A stretch of 64,000 nt of DNA from Diphasiastrum complanatum (taxonomy: Eukaryota; Streptophyta; Lycopodiopsida; Lycopodiales; Lycopodiaceae): NCBI GenBank assembly GCA_029204225.1, contig CM055094.1, positions 30,191,427-30,255,426 of the forward strand, in the 5' to 3' direction. This document shows, one piece after another, positions 22,833 to 32,215 of the stretch (position 1 is its first letter; each line of letters opens with the position of its first letter). Below the pieces are notes generated by a model. The model did not search any database. It saw only the letters and a list, made by a program, of their open reading frames with translations, and had not been told where the DNA came from. Both the position numbers and the translations under genes were made by a program.

Positions 22833-22968
22833 GCCAAAAAAACAACAGTTCGAACCATTTTTTCTTTAAAAAAAATTTAAGTTTTTTTTTTCCGGTTCGA
22901 ACCAAAATAACGATTCGAACCCGGCTGATTCGAACCGGCAGTTCGAACCGCGGTTTGACACAACTATG
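22365..22968. mobile_element. Foldback element 5 (GGTTCGAACC word) with internal (TC)n
   Basis: The right arm is dense in TTCGAACCGG words and ends ACACAACTATG, like MITE 4. The left arm (from about 22365, CATGTTCTGAATCAACG) has CGAATCG and TTTGAACCGGCG words. Between them lie unique sequence and a (TC)n run. Target duplication unresolved. Confidence 0.55.
22766..22828 (+). repeat. (TC)n microsatellite
   Basis: About 31 TC dinucleotides. Confidence 0.95.
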
Positions 22969-23343
22969 GTTCTGATGAATCAAATCCACATGCAAGTGTA
23001 ATCAGACACTAACTACTGTAATTCACCTATAATGTTTAAGTTGTGATTAGGATGTGTTTCTACCTGTGTGACCTCCCCCTTTCACTTGGCCAGGTACGTT
23101 CTTGACCCTTGAATCTTTCTAGATTGTTCCATTTTTAATAATATGTAGTGTGTACTTTTGAATCTTGATTTTTGACTCTCAATGAACTATCAATTATGAC
23201 ACATTGAAAACTGAAAACTGACTCATGACTCAATGCAGCTACTTACTGATAACTACTCAATATTCTAGGACTCCCCATAGCACCCCTGCATGGCCATCAT
23301 GAGAACCATATCTAGTATTGATTCTAAGTGGGAGAGACCGAGC

Positions 23344-23790
23344 TGTTAGAAATAGATGACTATGCTAAAGTTAATCCATAGGTTACTTTGACCCAAAAGG
23401 TCGAGATTTGTGTAACCACGGGTACTTAGTTATTTAGGCCATCTTAAGTTTGTCTTAAGTTCAGTTGGACCCAATCTTGGTCATGTACTGACTCGTGGGT
23501 CCTTAGGGGTTTAATTTTGCTTAGGGGCCCTATCTTGACTTTTGAGGGTGCCCTACATTTAGTAAGTGGTTAAGCTTAGGGTTTGTTGGCATTTGGCCAC
23601 ATCCAGGTAGAGTACTTAGATGCTCATTGTGTATTCCATTTTACAGTTTGGCTAAGCATTGCTCTCCATTGCTCTTGTTGTTGTTTTCTCTCTCTCTCTC
23701 TTAGAGTTGGGCGCCCAGCCATTCTCTCTTGTTTCTTGTGGAGATTGATTAAAAAGTAGATCTTGGTGACTTGAATCTTGCTTTCCTACA
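23344..23790 (+). repeat. Copia 5' LTR
   Basis: 447 bp, TGTTAGAAATAG ... GCTTTCCTACA, directly followed by TGGTATCAGAGC. Contains GGTTACTTTGACCCAAAAGG at 23381 and GGGCGCCC at 23709. Confidence 0.87.
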
Positions 23791-24483
23791 TGGTATCAGA
23801 GCTACCGGATCTTCAGCAAGCTTGTATGTTGGCGCCCTACCAGAAGAGGAGCTTCTCTGCTTTTTGTTCTAAAATTTCAACATCTTGCTGACCTTTCCAA
23901 GTGGAGTTTGGATCAGCCTTTTTGTCTCTTTTCACGTTGAAGGAGGGCGCCCATCAAAGATCTTGGAGGAGCAATTTGTGGCACCCAAAAATCAGCAACT
24001 CGAATCTGATTTTTTGTAGCCAGTTTTCAGCAAGTTTTGTTTGGAGGAGGGCGCCCAAAATTCTGCTACTGATTTTTGGTTGTGGTGTCTCCTTATCTTG
24101 TTGTTTTTGTTTTCAGGTTTGCATGTGTGAAGGAGGGCGCCCAATATTCAGGGCCAATTTGTGGCTGGAAAATTGCAGATTTTCATCAAGCAGTAGGGCG
24201 CCTTCAACAGCCCTATTGGAGTGTGTGTTGATTACACTGTTTGGCTTCCTAATTAGGTTTCGATGTAGGCTTCAATCGAAGCTAACCTAATTTTCAAGCA
24301 ACTGGTTTTTTTGTGCAGAAAGACAGCCATCTATCCATTATCTTTTGGGCACTTTGGTTGCAAATTGAAAGACATCTTGTGCTCCTACTTTCAGCTCTTT
24401 GTTTGCTGCAAATTTTTGAGTAGATTTGGTTGTGGAAAGGCTCTCTTTCCTATCTACTACAAGCTGAAATTCTGTTGGAGGTA
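23791..24483 (+). promoter_or_regulatory. Copia 5' leader with repeated GGGCGCCC palindromes
   Basis: After the primer site (23791-23802), GGCGCCC-type words occur at 23831, 23945, 24049, 24135 and 24196 (the last GGGCGCCT), mostly preceded by GGAGGA or AGTA. Open frames here look incidental. Confidence 0.7.
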
Positions 24484-25336
24484 ATGGCTAAAGAATCGGA
24501 AGCTATCGGTTCTTTGTTTAGTGAAGATCGGTTGATACTCCTTATGGGGTTACATGATGAAGAATCTTCTCATAGCGAAAGGGCTGTGGGATTTGGTCAA
24601 TGGTGATGAGGAAAGGCCTCCTTCTTTGGCCCCTACTACACCTCGTGGATTATCATCATCATCATCATCTTTTACATCTTCGGAAGAACAAAAGAAGTGG
24701 GATAGAAGGGATGCACAAGCACATTCTATGGTTGCTCTTGCTATGAAAAGATCTATCTTACCTCATATTAGGTCTTGTAAGACATCTAAAAGTGCGTGGG
24801 ATACACTTTATACTATGTATAGAGTCAAAAATCCAGCAAGAGTGGTGTATCTCAAAAATTTGTTCAAGATGCAAGAATGGGATCAAGTGAACAATCACTT
24901 GACAAAGATCAAGGATCTTCGTGAGGAGCTTCTCAATATTGATGAGATAATTGAGGATGCTCGATTTGTTTCCATTACTCTCCACTCATTACCTTCCTCT
25001 TATCTTCCATTTGTTTCATGTTTGAGTATCTCTCTTAGGGGACAGCAACTCTCCTTTGATGAACTTGTTGGGCTGCTTCTTCAAGAGGAGCAAACGAGGC
25101 AAAATTTTGCGGGTGACACTCAGCAAGATCAAGCTTTCTTCACGAAAGGCAAGGGCAAAGGCAAGTCGAAAGGAAAGGGGAAGCCTCCTTCCAAGGATGA
25201 GCAAAAGCCCGTTGGAGGTCAAAATGTCAACACTCAAAAGAAGAAAGGGAAGTGCCATTATTGCAAGAAGTACGGGCACTTCATCAAGGATTGTAAGAAA
25301 AAGCTTGCGAAAGAGAGAGTAAAGGAATTGATCTAG
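24484..25336 (+). pseudogene. Copia gag
   Basis: A probable original start at 24484 (MAKESEAIGSLFSEDR) is out of frame with the main 260-codon stretch from 24554 (MMKNLLIAKGLWDLVNGDEE). The UBN2 gag domain follows (KKWDRRDAQAHSMVALAMKR, SAWDTLYTMYR, LPSSYLPFVS), then a Lys-rich tract and the zinc knuckle CHYCKKYGHFIKDC near residue 234. A frameshift before 24554 and the stop at 25334-25336 separate it from pol. Confidence 0.85.
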
Positions 25337-26099
25337 TGCTTCACTTGCTACTTTGGAGCAAGAGCATGAAGGTGATCTCTTCAACCAAGACTATGCTTTT
25401 GTGTCTAATATTGCTTCTACTAGTACTTCTACATCTATGAGGAATTCAGGTTCTGTTTTGCAAGTTGCTGATTTTCAGCCCATTGAATGGGTGATTGATA
25501 GTGGTGCTACTCGTCATATGACTTCTCGCAAAGAAGCATTCACTAAATTAGTGAAAGTGCGAAATAGAAGCAAGGTACAATGTGCGGATAATGCATCTTA
25601 TTCTGTTCATGGAATTGGAATTGTAGCCATCATTCTGCCTGATGGTGAAGAAAAGTACATTAAGAATGTGCTTTATGTTCCGGGAATCAAGAAGAATCTA
25701 ACTATGTCGAAGCAAGGACTTGTTGTTGAGTTCAAAGAGGATAAGTGTCTTGTCAAGGATCCTAAAAGATCACTCTTGATTATTGTTTCGAGAACAATGC
25801 ATGCTGGCTTATTCATTATGGATACCTATGAGCGTCGAATTCCCTCAACATGTCTTGTTGCTTCTACATCACAATCATTGGAGTTGGCTGAATTGTGGCA
25901 CGCAAGGTTTGGGCATCTCAGCTTTGCAAGTTTAAAGAAGCTGAAGACATTTAATATGGTAGAAGACATTCCTACTATTGAGCAGCCGGAAGGGCATGTA
26001 TGCGATTCAACGTTTCGAAGATTTTCTAGCAATGGTGGAAACTCAGTTTGGGCATTCTTTGAAGACCCTATGCACCGATCGAGGAGGGGAATACATTAA
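25337..26099 (+). pseudogene. Copia protease and integrase N-terminus
   Basis: WVIDSGATRHMTSRKEAF carries the D-S-G protease site. VLYVPGIKKNL and LWHARFGHLSFASLKKL are the GAG-pre-integrase region. After GHVCDS the frame leaves integrase: the zinc-binding Cys pair and the start of the catalytic core are missing. Confidence 0.83.
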
Positions 26100-26420
26100 G
26101 AATACGTTAGGTGCATTTCTTCGAGAGAAGGGAATTCTACATCAAATGACAACTCCCTATACGCCTCAATAAAATGGTGTTGTCGAGGGAAAGAATCGCA
26201 CACTTATGGAGATGGCCCGTTGCATGCTCAAAGCAAAGGGGCTGTCTCACAAGTTTTAGGCTGAAGCGGTTATAACGGCAGCAAACATAAGCAATCGTTG
26301 TCCTACTAAAGCATTGAAAGTATTAACTCCTTATGAAGTTTGGTATGGGAAGAAGCCTTCAATCTCTCACTTTCGCATTTTTGGTTGTACGACTTATGCT
26401 TTTTATGTCAAGCATACTTC
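25978..26420 (+). pseudogene. Copia integrase core remnant
   Basis: FEDFLAMVETQFGHSLKTLC, TDRGGEYIKNT and TTPYTPQ, a stop at 26170, then NGVVEGKNRTLMEMARCMLK, another stop at 26258, and TPYEVWYGKKPSISHFRIFG. The D of TDRGGEY and the E of VVEGKNRT are visible. It is broken by two stops. Confidence 0.8.
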
Positions 26421-27401
26421 GGATTATATCACCATTATTTTGCTTTATGTTGATGATATTATTATTACGGGAAGTAATGAGCAGCAGATTGATGCCGTAA
26501 TACTTGATCTTGGTATGATTTTTGAAACCTCAGATTTAGGCCTATTGCACTTTTATCTTGGTCTTGAATTTGTACAAGAAGGGGCTGGAATTTTCATCTC
26601 TCAAGAACGCTACATTGGGCAGATTTTGAAGCGGCTCAAGATGGAAGATTGCAAGCCGGTTGCTACACCTATGGAGACAGGTCTAAAACTAAGTAGTCAA
26701 GGTGATGGTGAACCATTTGATACTACTTTATATTGTCAAGCTATTGGTTGTCTCATTTACCTATGTAATTCAAGACCGGACATTTCTTATAGTGTCTCAC
26801 TCATGAGTCAATTCATGCATGCCCCGATGACATCACATTGGAAAGCATCGAAGAGGATCTTTCGATATCTTCAAAGAACAAGAAGTCATGGACTGGTTTT
26901 TCCTGCTTGTCATGATGCATGTTTGGTTGGTTTTAGTGACTCGAATTGGGGTGGAGATCAAGACACCAGACGCTCTACAAGTGGACATTGCTTTTTCTTT
27001 GGAAATTCTGCAATTTCTTGGTCAAGTAAAAAGCAACCCACTATTGCTACTTCTTCTAGTGAGGCAGAATATAGAGCGATATTACAATGGAGTGTTTATG
27101 GGTGAGAAGACTACTTGTTGACATGAAGTTTGGCGAGCCCTCAGCCACTCTTATCTTGAGTGATAGTCAAAGTGCTATTGCCATTGCACGGAATCCTGTT
27201 TTTCATGCGAGGACGAAGCACATCGAGATCCATTATCACTTTGTTCGGGAGAGACTTCATGATGGCGACATTTTACTTGAGTATTGTCCTACAGAGGATA
27301 ATATTGCGGACCTATTCTCTAAGGCATTGCCTAGAGTCAGATTTGAAGCTTTATGCAAAGCTTTAAATTTAATACCACGTGTTGGTTTTATTACAAAGTG
27401 A
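26421..27401 (+). pseudogene. Copia RT palm and RNase H
   Basis: Integrase runs at VKHTSDYITI directly into LLYVDDIIITGSNEQQIDAV, so the connecting domain and the RT fingers are deleted in frame. The RT tail (GIFISQERYIGQILKRLKME, CKPVATPMETG) and RNase H follow (FSDSNWGGDQDTRRSTSGHC, SSSEAEYRA, then in a second frame LSDSQSAIAIARNPVFHART, ADLFSKALP). One frameshift near 27085 splits RNase H. Confidence 0.87.
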
Positions 27402-27435
27402 AGATTTCAGTTTTTGCATTGTCATTTAAGGAGGG

Positions 27436-27751
27436 TGTTGGAAATAAATGACTATGCTCCATAGGTTACTTTGACCCAAAAGGTCGAGATTTTGTAACCA
27501 TGGGTATTTACTTATTTAGGCCATCTTAAGTTTGTCTTAAGTTCAGTTGGACCCAATTTTGGTCATGTACTGACTCGTGGGTCCTTAGGGGTCTAATTTT
27601 GCTTAGGGGCCCTATCTTGACTTTTGAGGGTGCCCTACATTTAGTAAGTGGTTAAGGTTAGGGTTTGTTGGCATTTGGCCACATCCATGTAGAGTACTTA
27701 GATGCTCATTGTGTATTCCATTTTACAGTTTGGCTAAGCATTGCTCTTGTT

Positions 27752-27809
<58 letters not shown>

Positions 27810-27857
27810 AGTTGGGCACCCAGCCTCTTCTCTCTTGTTTCTTGTGGCGATTATTGA
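27436..27857 (+). repeat. Copia 3' LTR, truncated, with (CT)n
   Basis: Aligns with 23344-23764 up to CTTGTGG(C/A)GATT. It contains a (CT)n run at 27754-27807 where the 5' LTR has only a short one. The last 26 or so bases are missing and hAT-like sequence starts at once. Confidence 0.8.
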
Positions 27858-28816
27858 TAAGCATGGAGCAGCTCAGGACGCGGGAGCTTGTTGCAGAGCA
27901 AGACTCTATCAACAAGGACTTGGACTACATCAAGAGATCATGGGTCTAGTATGTACTTATTACTGTGATCTATCTAATATATGAATCGTGATTCATCCAT
28001 GTCCAAACTTTCAAGTTTGAAGTGGCAAGCTCGGAGCTCAGTACTTACAATTTACTACTTAGTGTGTTCATATTTCAAAACTTCAACTATTTGTTATTGT
28101 GTCAAATGGGAGTGTACTATGATCTATCTAGGTTTGGATGTACCATTATTTCATATGGTTGGAGTGATACAAGGAAGCGCCACATACTGAATATATCGGT
28201 GTCTTCCTGTATGGACACTACATTTTTGAGAGCCATCAATGCCTCCGATAGTGATTCCTACAGCATCAGTTTCAGCCGTTACGACACGCCTAGCGAGATT
28301 TGAACACCACATTCCAAATGCTTGTGTATTTTGGCCATTTTCACAGAATGGCTTGTTGGAAACCGAGTGAGGTGATGTCTGAGCCTAGAATGCATTTCCA
28401 CATGCTTGCACAAACTCCTATGACCTCCGTTCCGCCCGTCTACGTCCGTATCCCAAATTTCAATTTTCATGCCCTGATTCCATACTTTTTAGGGTTTAGG
28501 CGTGGACCATCGTGCAAACATCTGCTAGGGGCGCGGTTTAGGCCCACACTGCACTCCTTTACGCCTGCACGGACTCCGACGCTAACGTCAGTCGCCTGTT
28601 ATCCCTCATACAGAAATTATTCTATCCCACGCCCTAATCTCATGTTCTTCTTTGGCACTTGATATAATGTGTGAACCGGAATCGTTCTGATGTATGCTCT
28701 AGTATTTTGAGCTCTATTTGAGCTCGGTAATGTTGTTCAATGCAATGTATTTTTTTTTAAAAAAGAACGTTTGCCTGATTATTTGTTGTTTGCAGGTTTA
28801 GGGTCGTGTTGATACG

Positions 28817-29793
28817 ATGCCAGTGCGGGACCGAGGCCTTTGGGCCGAGGTTGAGCTTACCGACGGGGATGTGGGCACACACCATGGCTCAGGCACCCGC
28901 AGATGGATATGCTTGCATTGCGGTGGTCACTTCACGGGATCACTCACCAGGGTTAGGGCTCACTTGCTGCGGGTCAAAGGGCCAGATGGGCGGACATTGG
29001 GCATATCTGATTGCCCCAGGATTTCTGATGAGGATCTGATGATTGTCTACCATGTACGGGCCCGGTATTGCATCACAGGGTTCTACATAGGGACAGGCAA
29101 CAGGAGCAGCAACAGGCAGGCATTCACAGGCAGACAGGCAGGGCCTACCATGGATATTGGGCCCAGTACATCACGGGCAGGGCATGGTATAGCTGCTGGG
29201 CGTAGTACATCATGGGTTGGGCATGGTACAAGTGCAGGGCCCAGTACATCACGGGCAAAGCATGGTACAGCTGCAGGGCCCAGTACAGCACGGGCAGAGC
29301 ATGGTTCACGTGCAAGGCCTAGTACAGCACCTTCAGTTCCATCCGCAGCAGGAGCAGGACCATCAGATGAGCATGTTGGTTCAGCAGCAGCGGGTGCTTC
29401 TCGACCCTCCTCCTCGGCAGCAGATGCACCACATGCTTCGGCAGATGTTGCCAGAGAGAGTGACACACCCACGGATCAGCCATCCGTTGGGCATGCTAGA
29501 CCACGAGCACCATATACACAGCACAGAGGGGTTAGGCCCAGGCAGCAGACCCTTGATCGATGCGGCTGGCAGAGAGAGCAGCAGGCCCGTTGCACTCGAC
29601 TGTGTGGCCAGTTCTTTTACGAGTGCGGCATTGCCTTTGCTGTTGCTGACACTTGGGTGTTCTGTGCACAGATGGCGGCCGTGGATGCTACATGGACACC
29701 TCCCAGGCGAGAGGCACTACGAGGGAGGTTGCTTCGTCAGGAGGAGGAGACCATCACGCGGGAGTTGAGTTCCATTCGCTCAGCTTGGCAGCA
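28817..29793 (+). CDS. hAT-derived gene exon: BED zinc finger, 13-aa repeats, DUF659 start
   Basis: An acceptor TTTGCAG (28795) precedes the ATG by 21 nt, implying an upstream 5' UTR exon. The finger reads WICLHCGGHFTGSLTRVRAH then a Cys at ISDC. Residues of about 115-170 are four 13-residue repeats (GPSTSRAGHGIAA-like). The last 80 residues (CTRLCGQFFYECGIAFAVAD, REALRGRLLRQEEETITREL) match the start of plant hAT DUF659. The donor CA|GTAAGT ends it in phase 2. No internal stop in 977 nt. Confidence 0.75.
29159..29320 (+). repeat. 39-bp coding minisatellite, about 4 units
   Basis: Units begin GGGCCCAGTACATCACGGGC / GGGCGTAGTACATCATGGG and repeat every 39 bp, encoding GPSTSRAxHGTAA. The period preserves the reading frame. 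Confidence 0.85.
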
Positions 29794-29885
29794 GTAAGTA
29801 ACTTGTCTTTGCAATCTCTTTGCATGTGTTTAGGATTTACTGGTGCCGCAATTTTTGCATGTAGCTAATGGGTGTTTTGCGGCAG

Positions 29886-29993
29886 GTATGGATGTACGAT
29901 ATTGAGTGATGGATGGACCGACATTCGTCGGCGATCCGTCATCAATGTCTTGGTTTCTTGCCTGCTTGGCACAGTATTCCTACGTCGGACCAG
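29886..29993 (+). CDS. hAT-derived gene exon: DGWTD block
   Basis: Acceptor GCGGCAG at 29879-29885. Reads YGCTILSDGWTDIRRRSVIN then VLVSCLLGTVFLRR, the DUF659 core with its first acidic residues (SDGWTD). Donor CAG|GTACGT at 29994. The next canonical exon (VVTDNASN...HCLDL in related genes) is missing. Confidence 0.78.
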
Positions 29994-30102
29994 GTACGTG
30001 TGAGAAATCGTTTGGTAGCAATGTTACTGCAGTATTGTACTCATTGGTAGTGTCTGAATTCGAGGGGTCTTACATGTGCCATGATTTTCCTTTTGCCAAC
30101 AG

Positions 30103-30440
30103 GTCCGATGCTGGCCAACATTGCAAGCCAGCTGCTTGCATTTGAGCGCTTCCAGTTTCCTTTCGATGGAGAGCAGAGTCGGCGGAGGGAGGATCAGCTG
30201 AGGCCCGTTACATGGTGGTGCATCCACGGGCGCAGCACAGGTGACCTGAGGCAATTGGCTGAGAGAGTCCTTGCACAGGACTGTTTTGCAGGAGCTTGTG
30301 AGCGGAATTGGAGCACCTGGGCCTTGTATCACACGCAGAAGAGGAACAGGTTGTCCATCGAGCAGTGTAGGCGGTTGGTGTTTGTGAACACCAACGGCCG
30401 TATGCTGAGGCGCACACGAGGAGAGGGTCAGATGCTCAAG
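30103..30440 (+). CDS. hAT-derived gene exon: C-terminal dimerisation domain
   Basis: Acceptor CCAACAG at 30096-30102. Reads PMLANIASQLLAFERFQF, then RPVTWWCIHGRSTGDLRQLA, ERNWSTWALYHTQKRNRLSI and RRLVFVNTNGRMLR. WW, ERNWS and KRNRLS are hallmarks of plant hAT dimerisation domains. Donor AAG|GTGAGT, phase 0. Directly joined to the previous exon this frame is off by one, which fits loss of the exons between. Confidence 0.8.
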
Positions 30441-30531
30441 GTGAGTCACATCATCACCCCTTTTTTCTTGGTATGCTTTGATGAATTGATTTGCTTCCTG
30501 CCTAACAACAATGTATTGTTTTTGGTTGCAG

Positions 30532-31209
30532 GTGGACCCTGACACTTGCTTGGTGGATTCGATAGCTACTACTCCTCGGGCACCACCCACACAGGAGGAG
30601 ATGGATGATGAGATCCATAGAGAGCTCTACAGACAGGCACAGGCTGACGCACGGGCTTTACGACGGCAGAGGAGGACAGAGAGGCAGAGGGAGAGGGCTG
30701 AGGAGGGAGATGACGAGGTCTCGGAGGGTGGAGAGATGCTCGGGGCAGACTATGTGGAGGAGGAGGAGTGGGTTGAGGGAGATACAGAGGAGGACGAGGA
30801 GATGTGGGCGGAGGCACAGAGGGATGACCTGGCTGACCTGCTGGTGGACCCTGATGCAGAGACAGAGGAGGAGCCAGCCATTCCTGCACGTAGGCCTAGG
30901 GGGAGACCTAGAGGTTCTAGGAGGGGGGGGCTGAGTACTCTTTTTGTAGACAGGAGTGGAGCATCACAGGCAGTCGTCGGCCAGGGGCCAGAGGAGGGGA
31001 GAGAGGCAGAGGCAGAGGCAGAGGTAGAGGCAGGGAGAGGGGGGGTGGTCCAGAGCCAGGGCACGCAGCAAGGATCCAGAGCACGCAGCAGAGCCAGGGC
31101 CACACCACGGCATATGGCTCCCTCCAGTTCCGAGTCATCTGCGGACCCATGGGACCTACAGTCCACAGATTCGGATGATTTATCCTACCATGACTCTGAC
31201 GAGCCTTAG
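30532..31209 (+). CDS. hAT-derived gene exon: acidic tail with AT-hook
   Basis: Acceptor GTTGCAG (30525-30531), phase 0, in frame with GQMLK. 225 codons: VDPDTCLVDSIATT, an Arg/Glu coiled-coil-like run, a strongly acidic stretch (EEEEWVEGDTEEDEEMW), RRPRGRPRGSRRGG (an AT-hook: RGRPRG in a basic setting), then Ser/Asp-rich sequence to TAG at 31207. Such tails occur in plant hAT relatives; DNA binding by the hook is inference. Confidence 0.72.
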   Translation: MDPDTCLVDSIATTPRAPPTQEEMDDEIHRELYRQAQADARALRRQRRTERQRERAEEGDDEVSEGGEMLGADYVEEEEWVEGDTEEDEEMWAEAQRDDLADLLVDPDAETEEEPAIPARRPRGRPRGSRRGGLSTLFVDRSGASQAVVGQGPEEGREAEAEAEVEAGRGGVVQSQGTQQGSRARSRARATPRHMAPSSSESSADPWDLQSTDSDDLSYHDSDEP

Positions 31210-31380
31210 TTATATAGTTTTCATTACGTTCATGGAACATCATTGTACCCCTTTTTGGTGCCATGTGGCCCGATGTTATATATTATGATGATCCTATTCA
31301 CAGCATTGTCGTGATTCAGTATTGTTCTTTGTGGTTTCAGTTCAGTAACTTCGGTTTTATGGTTTATGATTTATGGTTGT

Positions 31381-31411
<31 letters not shown>

Positions 31412-31703
31412 GGTTGTTTTGTCAAAAATTGTTTCATTTAAGGCTAAAGTTCAGAATGATTCAGCTAGATTTTTGTTCAGCATGGTTTTAGTTCCGTTTG
31501 TTGTGAATCATGATCAGAGAGAGATAGAGAGAGGAAGAATCAGAGAAAGGGAGATTCCTGCTATGTTCACTGGGAATGCCCCAATGTGTTCTCTTTTTTT
31601 TTATATGGGATGCAGCTTTAGCATAAAGGGACCATCCTGCACCTGAAACAGTCGGCAAACTACACAATCATACTCCCCTCGATCAGAGCTTTCATCTGAT
31701 ACC
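31210..31703. other. Downstream of the hAT-derived gene; (AG)n
   Basis: AT-rich 3' flank with (AG)n at 31382-31408 and a run of AGAGAGATAGAGAGAGG near 31520. No TIR recognised. Confidence 0.5.
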
Positions 31704-31829
31704 CATATTGCACAAAAAAATTTCAAAAAAAAAAAAAAAATTCGATTCTACATGATTCTGGGAAAATCCCGAATCGCGAATCGGGATCACGATTCTGAAT
31801 CGCGATTCGCGAATCGCGCTGCAACTATG
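31704..31829. mobile_element. Foldback element 6 (CGATTCGCGAATCG word)
   Basis: Starts CATATTGCAC, has an A-tract, then nested GATTCGCGAATC / GAATCGCGATTC words and ends GCTGCAACTATG, matching the ends of foldback elements 4 and 5. The flanks (CTGATACC, CTTAGAAG) show no target duplication. Confidence 0.5.
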
Positions 31830-32088
31830 CTTAGAAGTATAATGCCAGGACTCAAATAAATTATAATAGGACTCCAACTTGCAAGTAGTTACTCCTAGGC
31901 AAGTTAGCAACTTAGTTGCAACACATTAACTATCACAAGTTGTCTCCATTCTCAAGTTCCAAGTCCCAAGAAAGTACTTACCTCATGATTTATACATGTG
32001 ACATAACATGCATTATTGCAATGTCTATATGCATGTCCATGTGTCACAACTCACTATAGTACTTACCTGTATTTTGAAATTTGAGCAG
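31830..32088. other. Intron of the old hAT gene
   Basis: AT-rich; leads to the TTGAGCAG acceptor at 32088. Confidence 0.5.
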
Positions 32089-32215
32089 GTTGTAACCGAC
32101 AATGTGTCGAATTGTGTTGTGATGACGAGGCTTGTCCAAAAGGCCTATCCCCACATTTTTTGGACACCTTGGATTACACATTGTTGGACCTCCTCTTTGA
32201 GGATGTTGTGAAGTG

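Larger units (their letters stand above)
23344..27857 (+). mobile_element. Internally deleted Ty1/copia retrotransposon
   Basis: 5' LTR 23344-23790, primer site 23791, leader, gag, protease, partial integrase fused to the RT palm, RNase H, polypurine tract AAGGAGGG (27428-27435), 3' LTR from 27436 truncated near 27857. The 3' LTR begins TGTTGGAAATAAATGACTATGC against TGTTAGAAATAGATGACTATGC in the 5' LTR, and has gained a (CT)n tract. Confidence 0.88.
28796..31209 (+). mobile_element. GC-rich hAT-derived gene lacking the catalytic core
   Basis: Four coding exons with good splice sites: 28817-29793, 29886-29993, 30103-30440, 30532-31209. Domains: BED finger, DUF659 start, hAT C-terminal dimerisation region, acidic tail with AT-hook. 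The 300 or more residues that normally lie between DUF659 and the dimerisation region, with the catalytic residues, are absent. Exons 2 and 3 do not share a frame when joined directly. GC content is far above the surrounding DNA. TIRs were not resolved. Confidence 0.78.

Noticed and set aside
22368-22976. GTTCTGAA/GTTCTGAT as the target duplication of foldback element 5
   Set aside because: The left copy lies inside the stretch that aligns with the terminal repeat, so the match may be part of the ends.
29083-29472. Minus-strand ORFs of 100-190 codons opposite the hAT exons (also at 30024-30590 and 30750-31166)
   Set aside because: Shadows of GC-rich plus-strand coding sequence; no homology or splice logic.
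28817-31209. GC-rich ORFs suggesting bacterial contamination
   Set aside because: Plant-type introns with GT-AG sites and clear hAT transposase domains, embedded in an older hAT gene.
31704-31829. 8-bp target duplication for foldback element 6
   Set aside because: Flanks CTGATACC and CTTAGAAG do not match; either the ends are wrong or the flank has changed.
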